Shown here piece by piece: positions 8,261-18,576 of a stretch of 64,000 nucleotides of DNA. Below the pieces are notes generated by a model, which was not told the origin of the DNA, did no database searches, and saw only the letters and a program-made list of their open reading frames with translations. Position 1 is the first letter of the stretch; each line of letters starts with the position of its first letter. Position numbers and translations under genes: made by a program. This stretch comes from Gemella sp. GL1 (lineage in GTDB: Bacteria > Bacillota > Bacilli > Staphylococcales > Gemellaceae): positions 61,142 to 125,141 of the forward strand of contig NZ_JACBYB010000012.1 of assembly GCF_013415365.1 (NCBI RefSeq), written 5' to 3'.

Positions 8261-9811
8261 ATGTTTGTAGGAAGCATTATTGCAACTTTACTTGTTGGCC
8301 TTTTATTTGGATATTTTGTTGCTAAAAATCTTATTCAAAGTAAATTAATTCAATCAAAACAAGACGCTAATCATATCATTAACGAAGCAAAAAAAGAGGC
8401 TAAATTTATTTCAGAAAAAGAAGTTCTTTTAGCAAAAAAAGAAGCTAGTGAAATAATTAATTTAGCTAATAAAGAAATTGAATTTAAAAAACAAGATATT
8501 ATAAAACAAGAAGAAAGACTTATTCAAAAAGAATCCACTTTAGAAAGACAAAGTGAGCTTATTAGTAAAAAAGATGAGCTTATCAGTTCTAGGGAATTTA
8601 AAGTAGATGAAAAATTACAACTACTTGAAGAAAAAAATAGTGAAGTGAATGAGTTGAAAATTCAACAAGAAAATGAGTTGCAGAGAATTGCAAATCTTAC
8701 TGAAGAACAAGCTCGAGAAGAAATTATGTCTTCGTTAGAAGAAGAAATGACTAAAGAAACAACTATTTATATAAGGAATAGAGAAATTGAGGCTAAGGAT
8801 ATAGCAGATAGGCGCGCTAGAGAACTTATTGTTCAATCAATGCAAAAATTTTCTGCTGATGTGGTAAGTGAGACTACGGTTTCAGTGATAAATCTACCTA
8901 CAGATGATATGAAAGGTAGAATTATTGGTAGAGAAGGTCGTAACATTCGAACTCTTGAAACTTTGACAGGGGTAGATTTAATCATTGACGATACTCCTGA
9001 AGCTGTTTTACTGTCAGGATATGATCCGATAAGAAGAGAAGTTGCCAAGACAGCTATCCACATGCTTATTGAAGATGGTAGAATACATCCAGCTAAAATA
9101 GAAGAAACTGTAGAAAAAGCTAGAAGAAATATTGATCAAGTCATAAGAGATGCAGGAGAGCAAGCTACATTTGATTTAGGTATTCATAATATGCATCCAG
9201 ATTTAATTAAGATATTAGGAAAAATGAAGTATAGAACAAGCTATGGCCAAAATGGACTACAACACTCTATAGAAGTAGCTTATATTTCCGGAATTATTGC
9301 TGGAGAACTTGGTCTTGATGTCACTATAGCTAGACGTGCTGGATTACTCCATGATATAGGTAAAGCAGTTGATCATGAAGTAGAAGGATCGCATGTTGAA
9401 GTTGGAGTTGAGCTTGCTAAAAAATACAAAGAGAACTCTATTGTAATAAATGCTATAGCATCACATCATGGAGATTATGAAGCAGATAATCCAATTTCTG
9501 TAATTGTTGCAACAGCAGATGCTTTGTCAGCCTCTAGACCGGGAGCTAGAAGAGAGTCGTTAGAAACTTATATTAAACGACTTCAAAAATTAGAAGAAAT
9601 AGCAAATGAGCATAAAGGTGTCGAGAAAACATATGCTATTCAAGCCGGACGAGAAATAAGAGTAATTGTTAATCCGGAAGAAATTGATGATACTAGGGCA
9701 TATAAGATTGCTAAAGAAGTCAGAAATAAAATTGAAGAAACAATGCAGTATCCAGGAAATATAAAAGTAAATGTAATTCGAGAAGTTCGAGCAGTTAAGA
9801 TTGCAAAATAA
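8261..9811 (+). CDS. rny: Ribonuclease Y
   Basis: Membrane-anchored endoribonuclease that starts decay of many mRNAs in Firmicutes. 516 residues from ATG 8261. Order: N-terminal membrane segment (about residues 3-22), long charged coiled coil (about 30-190), KH domain with [12 protein letters not shown] near 210-225, and an HD domain with HDIGKA near 364-369 and HHGDYE near 405. I chose ATG 8261 because AGGAAGAGG ends six bases before it; a TTG at 8255 abuts the Shine-Dalgarno. Single-gene transcript with promoter and terminator. Confidence 0.95.
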   Translation: MFVGSIIATLLVGLLFGYFVAKNLIQSKLIQSKQDANHIINEAKKEAKFISEKEVLLAKKEASEIINLANKEIEFKKQDIIKQEERLIQKESTLERQSELISKKDELISSREFKVDEKLQLLEEKNSEVNELKIQQENELQRIANLTEEQAREEIMSSLEEEMTKETTIYIRNREIEAKDIADRRARELIVQSMQKFSADVVSETTVSVINLPTDDMKGRIIGREGRNIRTLETLTGVDLIIDDTPEAVLLSGYDPIRREVAKTAIHMLIEDGRIHPAKIEETVEKARRNIDQVIRDAGEQATFDLGIHNMHPDLIKILGKMKYRTSYGQNGLQHSIEVAYISGIIAGELGLDVTIARRAGLLHDIGKAVDHEVEGSHVEVGVELAKKYKENSIVINAIASHHGDYEADNPISVIVATADALSASRPGARRESLETYIKRLQKLEEIANEHKGVEKTYAIQAGREIRVIVNPEEIDDTRAYKIAKEVRNKIEETMQYPGNIKVNVIREVRAVKIAK

Positions 9812-9813
9812 AT

Positions 9814-9843
9814 AGAGGTAGCGAAAGCTACTTCTTTTTTATT
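9814..9843 (+). terminator. Terminator after rny
   Basis: 9-bp stem (9814-9822 with 9827-9835, one G-U pair) with a GAAA tetraloop and a T6 tract. Confidence 0.85.
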
Positions 9844-9860
9844 ATCTTTCAGTTCAATTA

Positions 9861-9890
9861 TTGGGAAAATATGTAGTGAAGGTTTATAAT
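9861..9890 (+). promoter_or_regulatory. Probable promoter for topB
   Basis: TTGGGA (9861-9866), 18-bp spacer, consensus TATAAT (9885-9890). The next start codon is at 9920. Confidence 0.55.
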
Positions 9891-9919
9891 TAAAGCAAAG
9901 AAATTAAGAAGGAGCAGAA

Positions 9920-12025
9920 ATGAAAAGTTTAGTACTTTGTGAGAAACCTTCAGTAGCCAGAGATATTGCTAGAAATTTGGCTGCTAAAGAAAACAAAAAT
10001 GGATGTTTAGAAGGAGAAAATTATGTAGTTACCTGGGCTTTAGGTCACTTAATAACATTGCAAACTCCTGATAAGTATAAGGAATTTTCAAATGTAACTT
10101 TAGAAGATTTACCAATGATTCCAAAATTTATGAAAACAGAAGTTATAGGGAAAACTTTTAAACAATATAAAATCATTGAGACAGCAATAAATAGAAAAGA
10201 CATAAATGAAATCATTATAGCCACCGATGCTGGACGTGAGGGAGAACTTGTAGCTAGATATATTATTGATAAATCTAAAACAAATAAACCATTAAAAAGG
10301 TTGTGGATTTCTTCTGTAACTGATAAGGCTATAAAAGAGGGATTTAGAAATCTTAAAAACGCTAAAGATTATATAGGTCTATATCATTCAGGTATTGCTA
10401 GAGCAAATGCTGACTGGCTTGTTGGATTAAATGCTTCAAGGGCATTAACTCTTAAATATAATGCCTCCTTAAATTGTGGTAGAGTGCAAACTCCAACTTT
10501 ACAAATGGTGCTAAATAGGGAAGAAAAAATTAAGAACTTTAAACCAAAAGAATATTTCACCTACGAAGCTAAAGTTGATGGGATAACATTTGTATCCAAT
10601 GATAGTGATTTTAGTATAGACAAGGCAGATAATTTTGTTAAGAAAAATAGAAACTTTAATATTACTAACATAAAAGTTTTGGAAAAAGTTAAAAGTTCTA
10701 GTCCAAAAGCTCTATATAATCTTACAGATTTACAGCAATTAGCAAGTTCACTTTATAAAATTTCTCCCAAGCAAACTTTGAATATTGTACAGTCCTTATA
10801 CGAAAAGCATAAAGTTCTGACATATCCAAGGACAGATAGTCGCTATATCACAAGTGATATGAAATCTACTCTTATTGATAGAGTGAGGGCAATAAGTGGT
10901 GGAGAATATTCAAGTGTAGCTAAGCAAATATTACAAGCAAAAGATATTAAATCTACTAAGATAGTAAATAATGCTAAGGTTACTGATCACCATGCAATTA
11001 TTCCAACAGAAGAGAGAGCAAATTATATGCTTATGTCGGATATGGAAACTAAGATTTATAATTTAGTAACTAAAAGATTTTTAGAAAATCTGCTCGATAA
11101 TTACGAGTATAAAGAAATAACAATGTACTTTGAAATTGATGGTAAGAAATTTTCAAATACTAGTAAACAAAGCTTAAAATTAGGTTATAAAATTTTTGAT
11201 GAAGAATCGAAAAAATCAGTTGAACCTATAAAATCCGGACAAGTGGAAAGCCTGACATATGCGAAGAAAGAAACTACCCCCCCTTCATACTTTACAGAAG
11301 GAAGTTTGATTTATGCTATGGAAAATCCTTTTGAGTATGTAGATAGTGAAGCTGAAAGGAAGATTCTAAAGGAAACAAATGGAATTGGAACAGTAGCTAC
11401 AAGAGCAGATATATTAGAAAAATTATTTACTAATGATTATCTAGTATTAGATAATGGGATAATTAAAACTAGCAATAAGGCTAGGCAATTATTGAATCTA
11501 GTTCCTGAAAAATTAAAGAGTCCATCATTAACGGCTTTATGGGAAAAATCATTATATAATATTGCTAAGAATAAACTATCTAAAGATACATTCTTAAATG
11601 AAGTAAAATCATATACCAAGGAATTTATTTCAGAAATTAAAACTAGTGAAGATAAGTTTAAACATGATAATATTTCTGGTAAAAAATGTGAAGACTGTGG
11701 TAGCTATATGCTTGTGGTTGATAAAAAAGGAAGTAAAATTCTTAAATGTTCTAGTCCAAGTTGTAAGAATAGAAAAGTCATTAGTAGGTTAACAAACCTT
11801 CGTTGCCAAAATTGTAAAAAGAGAATGACGATGTTCGGTAAAGGTGACAATGCTACATATAGATGTGTATGTGGTAATTCTATTAAACAAAAGGAAGTTG
11901 ATAAAAATATTAAGTCAAATAAAAGAGATAAGGCTTCATATAAAGATTTGAAGAAGTATATGAAAAAAGAAACCGAAAATCATAATCCTATGAAAGAATT
12001 ATTAACAGGATTGAAATTAAAATAA
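9920..12025 (+). CDS. topB: DNA topoisomerase III
   Basis: Type IA topoisomerase that decatenates DNA, often with a RecQ helicase. 701 residues. N-terminal TOPRIM domain starts [16 protein letters not shown] and has TDAGREGE near residue 106. The catalytic tyrosine is Tyr302 in TYPRTDSRY. The C-terminal end has zinc-ribbon-like cysteines (CEDC, then CSSPSC, then CQNC and C-V-C) and a basic tail. AAGGAGCAG precedes the start. The terminal cysteines and the order of motifs support topoisomerase III rather than I. Fifteen bases downstream comes the glutathione reductase-like gene. Confidence 0.93.
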   Translation: MKSLVLCEKPSVARDIARNLAAKENKNGCLEGENYVVTWALGHLITLQTPDKYKEFSNVTLEDLPMIPKFMKTEVIGKTFKQYKIIETAINRKDINEIIIATDAGREGELVARYIIDKSKTNKPLKRLWISSVTDKAIKEGFRNLKNAKDYIGLYHSGIARANADWLVGLNASRALTLKYNASLNCGRVQTPTLQMVLNREEKIKNFKPKEYFTYEAKVDGITFVSNDSDFSIDKADNFVKKNRNFNITNIKVLEKVKSSSPKALYNLTDLQQLASSLYKISPKQTLNIVQSLYEKHKVLTYPRTDSRYITSDMKSTLIDRVRAISGGEYSSVAKQILQAKDIKSTKIVNNAKVTDHHAIIPTEERANYMLMSDMETKIYNLVTKRFLENLLDNYEYKEITMYFEIDGKKFSNTSKQSLKLGYKIFDEESKKSVEPIKSGQVESLTYAKKETTPPSYFTEGSLIYAMENPFEYVDSEAERKILKETNGIGTVATRADILEKLFTNDYLVLDNGIIKTSNKARQLLNLVPEKLKSPSLTALWEKSLYNIAKNKLSKDTFLNEVKSYTKEFISEIKTSEDKFKHDNISGKKCEDCGSYMLVVDKKGSKILKCSSPSCKNRKVISRLTNLRCQNCKKRMTMFGKGDNATYRCVCGNSIKQKEVDKNIKSNKRDKASYKDLKKYMKKETENHNPMKELLTGLKLK

Positions 12026-12039
12026 TAAGGAGAAAGACT

Positions 12040-13392
12040 ATGGTAAAAAAATATGACTATATCGCAATAGGAGGAGGAAGTGGAGGTATTTCTTCTGTAA
12101 ATAGAGCTGCATCATACGGACAAAAATGTTTATTGGTAGAAGCTAAAGATTTAGGAGGTACTTGTGTTAACCTTGGATGTGTTCCTAAAAAAGTTATGTG
12201 GTATGGTGCTCAGGTAGCAGAAGCAATATACAAATATTCTAGTGATTATGGTTTTAATGTAGAGGTTAAAGACTTTAATTTTGAAACATTAGTGAAAAAC
12301 AGAACAGCTTATATTGAAAGAATTCACGCATCTTATAATAGAGTATTAACTAACAATGGAGTAGATGTAGTAAAAGGATATGCAAAGTTTGTAGATAAAA
12401 ACACTATTGAAGTAAACGGAGAGCAGTATACAGCACCTCATATTTTAATTGCAACTGGAGGAAAACCAGTAATTCCTAATATTGAAGGAGCAGAATATGG
12501 AGTAACATCTAATGAAATATTTGACCTTAAAGAATTACCTAAACGTGTTGCAGTAGTAGGAGCAGGTTACATAGCTGTTGAGTTATCAGGAGTTTTACAG
12601 GAACTAGGTTCTGAAACTCACTTATTTGTAAGACAACATGCACCATTAAGAAATTTTGATGAAACTATTGTAGAAACATTGAAAGAAATTATTGAAAAAG
12701 AAGGACCAAATTTACATAGCTTTGCAGTACCTAAGAAAGTTGTTAAAAATGAGGATGATTCTTTAACATTAATATTAGAAGATGGAAGAGAATTTACTGT
12801 TGACTATTTAGTATGGGCAATAGGACGTAAACCATTGACTGATGAAATAAACCTAGATGTAACAGGTGTTAAATTAAACGAAAAGGGATATATTGTTGTT
12901 GATAAATTCCAAAATACAAATGTTGAAGGAATTTATGCAGTTGGTGATGTCATTGGAAAAGTTGAATTAACGCCAGTAGCAGTGGCTGCTGGAAGAAAAT
13001 TAGCAGAAAGATTATTTAACAATAAGCCAGAAGAACATTTAGATTACACTGATATACCAACAGTTGTGTTTGCACATCCAGCAATTGGAACGGTTGGTTT
13101 AACAGAAAAACAGGCTATAGATAAGTATGGAAAGGAAAATATTAAAGTTTATAAATCATCATTTACGCCGATGTACTCAGCTATAACAAGTCATAGACAA
13201 GCTTCAGTGATGAAATTAATATGTTTAGGTCCTGATGAAAAGGTTATAGGATTACATGGAATAGGCTATGGTGTTGATGAAATGATTCAAGGATTTGCTG
13301 TTGCTATTAAAATGGGGGCAACAAAGAAAGACTTTGATAATACAGTAGCTATCCACCCAACAGGGTCAGAAGAATTTGTAACAATGAGATAA
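12040..13392 (+). CDS. gor: Glutathione-disulfide reductase (pyridine nucleotide-disulfide oxidoreductase)
   Basis: FAD- and NAD(P)H-dependent disulfide reductase, most like glutathione reductase. 450 residues. FAD motif GGGSGGISS is near the N-terminus, the redox-active pair is CVNLGC at about residues 41-46, the second dinucleotide motif [12 protein letters not shown] is near 173, IYAVGDV near 302, and the C-terminal HPTGSEE (His as general base) completes the active site. AAGGAGAAAG precedes the ATG. Substrate assignment (glutathione rather than another low-molecular-weight thiol) is inferred from family resemblance. It probably shares a transcript with topB. Confidence 0.88.
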   Translation: MVKKYDYIAIGGGSGGISSVNRAASYGQKCLLVEAKDLGGTCVNLGCVPKKVMWYGAQVAEAIYKYSSDYGFNVEVKDFNFETLVKNRTAYIERIHASYNRVLTNNGVDVVKGYAKFVDKNTIEVNGEQYTAPHILIATGGKPVIPNIEGAEYGVTSNEIFDLKELPKRVAVVGAGYIAVELSGVLQELGSETHLFVRQHAPLRNFDETIVETLKEIIEKEGPNLHSFAVPKKVVKNEDDSLTLILEDGREFTVDYLVWAIGRKPLTDEINLDVTGVKLNEKGYIVVDKFQNTNVEGIYAVGDVIGKVELTPVAVAAGRKLAERLFNNKPEEHLDYTDIPTVVFAHPAIGTVGLTEKQAIDKYGKENIKVYKSSFTPMYSAITSHRQASVMKLICLGPDEKVIGLHGIGYGVDEMIQGFAVAIKMGATKKDFDNTVAIHPTGSEEFVTMR

Positions 13393-13395
13393 AAT

Positions 13396-13436
13396 AAAAT
13401 ACTAAGTCCGATTTTAATTGGACTTAGTATTTTTAT
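13396..13436. terminator. Bidirectional terminator between gor and rqcH
   Basis: 14-bp perfect stem (13396-13409 with 13420-13433) flanked by A-rich and T-rich tracts on opposite sides, so it can work in both directions. The rqcH stop codon is in the loop. Confidence 0.85.
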
Positions 13437-15066
13437 TTAGAAGTTTAAGCAAGACTAGCTTATCGATTTTAGTTTTAATAGACATTTGGTTAGTATATGT
13501 AACCATACCTTTTTTTGCAAAAGGTATTTTTTTAACATTTTTTATTAAAGTGTAATCTACTATTGCTGAGTCTTCCGAAGCTGATTTAGAAAAGTAGGCG
13601 GCTAGCATAGCAGCAATATTAATAGTTTCTTCATCAGGATTTGCATCAAAAATGACTACATGACTACCAGGCAAGTCTTTTATATGAAACCATAAATAGT
13701 TTTTCTTGGCCAATTTATTTGTTATTGTATCATTTTGAAGATTATTTTTTCCAATATAGATGTCAGTTCCATTATAGTTAATAATAGTGTATTTTATTTT
13801 CTTATTTTTTTTGTTTATTTTCTCCTTTATATAGCCATAATTAAGTAGTTCTTCTTTAATTTCTTCTAAATCAGATACGTTTGCATTTTCAATCTGAGTT
13901 TCCAAATTTTTGAAATATAGTAATTCATTTTTACTAATTTCAACCTGTTCAGATAGAATCTCACGCTTTTTCTTATTTTTTTTACCTATATTGAAGTAAT
14001 ATTTTGCATTTTGTTCTATAGATAGAGTGGGGTCTAATTTTATTTCTATATTTTCTAATTCATCTGAATAGAAGTTTTGTAATATGATTTTTTTTGGAAT
14101 AGAATTTTTATATAGATAATTATTCGCTAATAATAAATTACCTTTTATTTGATACATATTCTCAGATGATGCTTTTTCAATTTCTTTTTGTAAGATAATA
14201 ATTTTTTTCTCTAATTTCTGTATTTTATTAACCACAAATTGATAGGATTTACTATTTTTTACAGTATTGTCACTATTGTTTATATTCATATAATGAAAAT
14301 CTAATAATTCAGAATAAGTATCGAAAGAAAACCTTTCGGTAGAATTTTTTAGGTTCAAGAAATAAAAATCTACCTTATTGTCTATATTTAAAGATAGGGG
14401 TCTACCAATATTTTGAAAGTTCTTACAAAAAAATTTAAACTCCTCAAGAGATGTAAATTGCTGAGCTAATTTTTTAGAGACACCGTAGAAATTATTGAGT
14501 AGAGTTTTGAATGAAAAATCAGAACTATTTATATTTATATATTTATCGAAATTAAATGGATTAATTTTAAAACTAGTTGGAGGAAGTTTATAATCTAGTC
14601 CTGCAATAGTTGTTCTTGCATATTCTATATCATAACTATTTTTTACAGAATCAAGTATTTTTCTATTTTGGTCTGTAAGAATTAAATTTGAATGTTTTCC
14701 CATAAGTTCTGCAATCAAGTAAATATTTTTTCTATAGCCCAACTCATCAGTTGTTTTAAATTTAAATTCTATAATTCTATCATTATTAATCTGGTTAATA
14801 GATTCTAATAAAGAGTTATTGAGATGCTTTCTTAATAAAGTACAAAAATTTGAGGGTGTCTTAGGATTTTCATAATTATGTGTAGTTATATGTAACCTTG
14901 AATTTTGGGGATTTAATGAAATAAACAATTTTTTATTTTTATTCTTCCTCATAGTAAGTATAAACTCATTGTTAGAAATATTATTTATTTTATTTACTCT
15001 AGAGAATTCTAATTCGGATTTTAATTCAGTAATTAGTTTATTTATAAAAAAACCATCAAATGTCAT
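13414..15066 (-). CDS. rqcH: Rqc2 homologue RqcH (NFACT protein)
   Basis: Ribosome-quality-control factor that binds obstructed 50S subunits and recruits tRNA-Ala to add C-terminal alanine tails, marking nascent chains for proteolysis; older annotations call it fibronectin-binding protein FbpA. 550 residues (B. subtilis about 570). The NFACT-N domain keeps the Asp96-Arg97 pair (motif NNDRIIEF) that matches the functional DR pair of Rqc2 proteins. A coiled-coil middle section (about 270-400) is followed by the NFACT-R domain with LWFHIKDLPGSHVVI near residue 465. AAAGGAG precedes the start. Leftward gene facing gor. Confidence 0.9.
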   Translation of the reverse strand: MTFDGFFINKLITELKSELEFSRVNKINNISNNEFILTMRKNKNKKLFISLNPQNSRLHITTHNYENPKTPSNFCTLLRKHLNNSLLESINQINNDRIIEFKFKTTDELGYRKNIYLIAELMGKHSNLILTDQNRKILDSVKNSYDIEYARTTIAGLDYKLPPTSFKINPFNFDKYININSSDFSFKTLLNNFYGVSKKLAQQFTSLEEFKFFCKNFQNIGRPLSLNIDNKVDFYFLNLKNSTERFSFDTYSELLDFHYMNINNSDNTVKNSKSYQFVVNKIQKLEKKIIILQKEIEKASSENMYQIKGNLLLANNYLYKNSIPKKIILQNFYSDELENIEIKLDPTLSIEQNAKYYFNIGKKNKKKREILSEQVEISKNELLYFKNLETQIENANVSDLEEIKEELLNYGYIKEKINKKNKKIKYTIINYNGTDIYIGKNNLQNDTITNKLAKKNYLWFHIKDLPGSHVVIFDANPDEETINIAAMLAAYFSKSASEDSAIVDYTLIKNVKKIPFAKKGMVTYTNQMSIKTKIDKLVLLKLLNKNTKSN

Positions 15067-15095
15067 ATTAATACTCCTTTCTTATACTAGAATTA

Positions 15096-15101
15096 ATGAT
15101 A
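15096..15101 (-). promoter_or_regulatory. Extended -10 element for rqcH
   Basis: Minus strand TGT-TATCAT (hexamer 15101-15096), 30 bases before the rqcH start codon. No good -35 box is seen. Confidence 0.4.
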
Positions 15102-15153
15102 ACATAAAAATAGACTAATTAACACATAATCAGTTTTAAAAACACTACAAATG

Positions 15154-15162
15154 TGATAAGAT
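15154..15162 (+). promoter_or_regulatory. Extended -10 element for gmk-rpoZ
   Basis: TGA-TAAGAT, with a poor -35 (TTTTAA, 15134-15139) 17 bp upstream. The start codon is at 15201. Confidence 0.4.
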
Positions 15163-15182
15163 AAATAGATAATATTAAATAA

Positions 15183-15827
<645 letters not shown>

Positions 15828-15839
15828 AGGAGAATAGTG

Positions 15840-16037
15840 ATGTTATATCCAAAGTTAGACGTATTAAAAAAAGCTGTAAATTCTAAATATATGTTAGTGT
15901 CTTTAGCCAGTAAGAGAGCTAGAGAATTATTTGAAAATCCTGAAGATGGAAAATTAGATGAATATGTTTCTCACAAAGAAGTAGGAAGAGCATTAGAAGA
16001 AATCGCAGCAGAAAAAATAAATGTTTTAAAAAAATAA
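15840..16037 (+). CDS. rpoZ: RNA polymerase omega subunit
   Basis: Small subunit that stabilises the beta-prime subunit. 65 residues with the omega signature LVSLASKRARELF and the EVGRALEEIAAEKI helix. AAGGAGA lies six bases before ATG 15840; a GTG at 15837 is also in frame but is closer than ideal. The genes that usually follow in Bacillus (coaBC, priA, def, fmt) are missing; a gene-poor stretch follows instead. Confidence 0.93.
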   Translation: MLYPKLDVLKKAVNSKYMLVSLASKRARELFENPEDGKLDEYVSHKEVGRALEEIAAEKINVLKK

Positions 16038-16322
16038 ATACTATAAAAAATATCTATAAATAAGAAAATTAGACTTATTAATCTAGTAGGAGTTATTAAA
16101 AGTAGTTTATAAAGTTGGAGATGAAACTTTAAGTATTACTTTAGACTTTTAAAATATATAGAGTTTTTATCCATTTTTATTCAAAATTTTTTGACTTATA
16201 ATTAATGTAAATAAATGCTTAGGGGTTTTTCAAGTTAATTAGATTTTTTTAGCTTTAGTATCTAAATTTTCTATATTAGCTTTTACATTATTTTGAATTT
16301 TTATAGTATTATTTGTTAAGTT

Positions 16323-16353
16323 AAAAAACTAGTACATTTGTATTAGTTTTTTT
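16323..16353. terminator. Bidirectional terminator in the rpoZ-rnpB gap
   Basis: 13-bp stem (16323-16335 with 16340-16352, one G-U pair), ATTT loop, T7 on the plus side and T6 on the minus side. It may end gmk-rpoZ transcripts (286 nt beyond rpoZ) and any leftward transcript from the promoter at 16596-16624. Confidence 0.75.
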
Positions 16354-16455
16354 ATTATGGGGGATGAAATGAGTATATTTTTGTTAAAAATTAAAAAATT
16401 TTAAATCTTATATATCATTTTTTATAGCTACATCATATTTTAGAAATCACAGAAG

Positions 16456-16572
16456 TTAAGTGTTTTTATAAAACTTTTTGCTATTGATTTTTTCACTATA
16501 TAATTCTTTTTTCATCTATCTATTACTATTTCATTTGACACTAGCTCTTTTTTGTACATCACTTGTTTTCAT
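16456..16572 (-). pseudogene. Possible decayed small gene
   Basis: A consensus AAGGAG (16584-16579) precedes an ATG at 16572 whose frame reads MKTSDVQKRASVK, then TGA, five codons to a TAG, then MKKELYSEKINSKKFYKNT and TAA, all in one frame. The well-formed promoter and Shine-Dalgarno suggest a once functional gene now interrupted by two stop codons; alternatively it is a functional 13-residue peptide gene. I do not recognise the family. The bidirectional terminator follows about 100 bases later. Confidence 0.35.
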
Positions 16573-16595
16573 ATAAAACTCCTTATTTAAAAAAT

Positions 16596-16643
16596 ATTAT
16601 ATACAATTGTAATATGAATGTTATTACTAAACAAACAATTGTT
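16596..16643 (-). promoter_or_regulatory. Leftward promoter with two palindromic operator-like sites
   Basis: Minus-strand -10 TATAAT (16601-16596) and weak -35 ATAACA (16624-16619), spacer 17. The palindrome TACAATTGTA (16602-16611) fills the spacer next to the -10, and AACAATTGTT (16634-16643) lies 32 bp away centre to centre, about three helical turns. TACAATTGTA fits the CopY/BlaI-type operator pattern TACANNTGTA. The regulator is not in the window. Confidence 0.5.
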
Positions 16644-16648
16644 ATTTT

Positions 16649-16677
16649 TTGTAAAATATTTAATTTCATAGTATACT
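16649..16677 (+). promoter_or_regulatory. Rightward promoter for the candidate RNA
   Basis: TTGTAA (16649-16654), 17-bp spacer, TATACT (16672-16677). It is divergent from the 16596-16624 promoter, and the palindrome 16634-16643 sits just upstream of its -35. Confidence 0.6.
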
Positions 16678-16681
16678 AAAG

Positions 16682-16813
16682 ATGAGTTCTACAATTAACT
16701 TTTCGGCTGATTATAGTTCATCTAAAAATTTTTAAAAGAGTATTGATTAATTGAATGATAGCTGTCGAAAGCTGTAAAACATTTATCACTTTCAATTTGT
16801 CATACTCTTTTTT
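16682..16813 (+). ncRNA. Candidate small structured RNA
   Basis: About 130 nt from the predicted start to a T-tract, without an ORF. Two structured parts: hairpin 16681-16723 (GATGA paired with TCATC, inner CTA/TAG and AAT/ATT), then a multi-helix terminator-like element whose outer arms 16734-16743 and 16802-16811 pair perfectly over 10 bp and enclose TTGAA/TTCAA, GATA/TATC and AGCT/AGCT helices. The 3' arm ends in T6. It does not match SRP RNA, tmRNA or 6S RNA as I remember them. It could be an orphan sRNA or a leader/attenuator whose gene is lost. Confidence 0.4.
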
Positions 16814-16908
16814 ATTTCGTTTAAATCTTATCTTTCTAAGATTACTCTTCTGCATTTTGCGACTATTTACTAACTTTTTTAAATCCTATGGTAAAAAAAT
16901 AGAAATTA

Positions 16909-16917
16909 TGATATAAT
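16909..16917 (+). promoter_or_regulatory. Extended -10 promoter of rnpB
   Basis: TGA-TATAAT (hexamer 16912-16917), with a weak -35 TGGTAA (16889-16894) 17 bp upstream. The predicted start is a few bases later, at the first helix of the RNA. Confidence 0.65.
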
Positions 16918-16920
16918 TAG

Positions 16921-17316
16921 ATTTGCTTTTGATGTGATCGCACCTTTTTAGGTGAGGAAAGTCCATACTCGCACAAGCTGAGATGCTTGTAGTGTTCATG
17001 CTAAACGAAACAATAAGTTTAGGTACACCTATGTTGTAACGGCAGACAAATATTCCTAAGTACTCTGTATATGGAATATTATATCTTGAAAGTGCCACAG
17101 TGACGGAGTTTTCATAGAAATATGAGAAGTGGAACGCGGTAAACCCCTTGAGCGAGCAATTCAAATTTTGGTAGAAGCACTTATTTCATAGAAATGAATA
17201 TAGAAATAGGAGACAATAATATTGTCTAGACAGATGATCACAGCTATCTTTACGAAAGTTCTAGTTCTTGTTTGAGTAAGGATAGAGACAGAATATGGCT
17301 TATGATAAAGTAAATA
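16921..17316 (+). ncRNA. rnpB: RNase P RNA, bacterial type B
   Basis: Catalytic RNA that removes 5' leaders from pre-tRNAs. Conserved blocks appear in order: GAGGAAAGTCCATACTCGC near 16955, AGTGTTCATGC near 16991, GAAAGTGCCACAGTGACG near 17088, GTGGAACGCGGTAAACCCC near 17129, and ACAGAATATGGCTTAT near 17287. The closing helix P1 pairs 16921-16929 with 17307-17315. Overall form follows the Bacillus class. rnpB just upstream of a THUMP methyltransferase gene is the same order as B. subtilis rnpB-ypsC. Ends are set from P1 and may be off by a few bases. Confidence 0.95.
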
Positions 17317-17322
17317 ACTAGG

Positions 17323-17350
17323 AGGTAGAATTTAATTCTACCTTTTTATT
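17323..17350 (+). terminator. Terminator of rnpB
   Basis: 8-bp GC-containing stem (17323-17330 with 17336-17343), loop TTTAA, then T5. Confidence 0.85.
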
Positions 17351-17427
17351 TATAGATTTTTACTAGGTTAATTTTGAGAAATATAGTACAATGATTATTA
17401 GTATATCAATCTAATTAGGAGAAAATA

Positions 17428-18564
17428 ATGAAATATAATTTAGTTGCTACAACGCCTATGGGTTTAGAATCGATTGTAGCTAAAGAAGTACAGGAATTAG
17501 GATATGAAACTAAAGTGGAAAATGGAAGGGTATATTATTCGGGAGATAAGAGAGCTATAGTTAAATCTAACTTGTGGTTAAGATGTGCTGATAGAGTTAA
17601 GATTGTTGTTGCTAAATTTCCAGCTTATACCTTTGAAGAATTATTTGAAAAAACAAAAGCAATTGATTGGGCTAAGTATCTACCAGAAGATGCTAAATTT
17701 CCGGTAGATGGTCGAAGTCATAAGTCAAAATTGTTTAGTGTTTCGGATTGTCAATCAATTGTAAAAAAAGCAATAGTAGAAAAAATGAAAAAATCATATG
17801 GTATTTCTGGTTGGTTACAGGAAACAGGAGCAAGATTTAGGTTAGAAATTATAATGCTTAATGATGAAGCTACTATATTGTTAGACACTTCTGGAGATGG
17901 GTTGCACAAACGTGGTTATAGAGCTAACCAAGGGATAGCACCTATTAAAGAAACATTAGCTGCAGCAATGGTTAAGTTAACAAACTGGAAAGGTGATATT
18001 CCCTTTTATGATTTATTTTGTGGATCAGGTACTTTATTAATAGAAGCAGCAATGATGGCACAAAATATGGCACCAGGTATAAACAGAAAATTTGATTTTG
18101 AAAAATGGTACTGGATGCCAAAGGCATTAGTGGAGGAAGAAAGAAATTTTGCAGAAGAAGCAATTGACTATGAAAAAGAATTAGAATTATATGGTTCTGA
18201 TTTAGATCCTAAAATGATTGAGACTGCTCAAAATAATGTTGATGAAATTGGCTTAGGTAGTCTTATAGAGTTAAAACAAATGACAGTTTATGATTTTGTT
18301 GCTAAAAAAGAAACAGCTTGCATAATTGCTAATCCACCTTACGGAGAGCGTATTGGGGAAAAAGCAGAAGTTGAGAAGATGTATCGTTTTTTAGGGCAAG
18401 CTTTAAAAGATAAACCATACTGGTCTTTATATTTATTAACTTCACATAAATTATTTGAGAATCTATATGGTAAGAAAGCTACTAAAAGAAGAAAATTGTT
18501 CAATGGTTCGATTGAGTGTACTTACTACCAGTACTGGGGAGAAAGATTAAGAAATAATAATTAA
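17428..18564 (+). CDS. ypsC: THUMP-domain class I SAM-dependent RNA methyltransferase (YpsC/RlmL-like)
   Basis: Predicted 23S rRNA guanine-N2 methyltransferase of the YpsC family, related to the N-terminal half of E. coli RlmL. 378 residues. THUMP domain (about 50-160) precedes a Rossmann methyltransferase with FYDLFCGSGTLLIEAA near residue 193 (SAM binding) and the catalytic NPPYGERIG near 300. AGGAGAAAA precedes the ATG. Downstream, 12 bp away, is an Rrf2 regulator, so the two may be co-transcribed. The exact modified base is inferred from homologues. Confidence 0.88.
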   Translation: MKYNLVATTPMGLESIVAKEVQELGYETKVENGRVYYSGDKRAIVKSNLWLRCADRVKIVVAKFPAYTFEELFEKTKAIDWAKYLPEDAKFPVDGRSHKSKLFSVSDCQSIVKKAIVEKMKKSYGISGWLQETGARFRLEIIMLNDEATILLDTSGDGLHKRGYRANQGIAPIKETLAAAMVKLTNWKGDIPFYDLFCGSGTLLIEAAMMAQNMAPGINRKFDFEKWYWMPKALVEEERNFAEEAIDYEKELELYGSDLDPKMIETAQNNVDEIGLGSLIELKQMTVYDFVAKKETACIIANPPYGERIGEKAEVEKMYRFLGQALKDKPYWSLYLLTSHKLFENLYGKKATKRRKLFNGSIECTYYQYWGERLRNNN

Positions 18565-18576
18565 GGAGATTAAATT

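Larger units (their letters stand above)
16038..16680. other. Gene-poor stretch between rpoZ and the candidate RNA
   Basis: Very AT-rich, with no ORF of convincing length. It holds short coding-like scraps: on the plus strand 16090-16152, a frame ending VYKVGDETLSITLDF without a start codon; on the minus strand 16239-16325, a 28-codon open frame ending NIENLDTKAKKI; and the decayed small ORF listed separately. A terminator lies at 16323-16353 and two ACAATTGT palindromes at 16602-16643. Taken together it looks like the remains of one or more lost genes. No insertion sequence ends are visible. Confidence 0.6.

Noticed and set aside
16355..16402. 15-codon plus-strand ORF (MGDEMSIFLLKIKKF) as a type I toxin
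   Set aside because: No membrane-spanning length, no promoter in the right place and no antisense RNA partner.
16682..16813. Candidate RNA as 6S, SRP RNA or tmRNA
   Set aside because: Too short for 6S or tmRNA, no tRNA-like ends, and lacks the SRP Alu and helix 8 motifs.
16886..17164. 92-codon minus-strand ORF
   Set aside because: It lies opposite the conserved RNase P RNA, has no ribosome binding site and no family resemblance.
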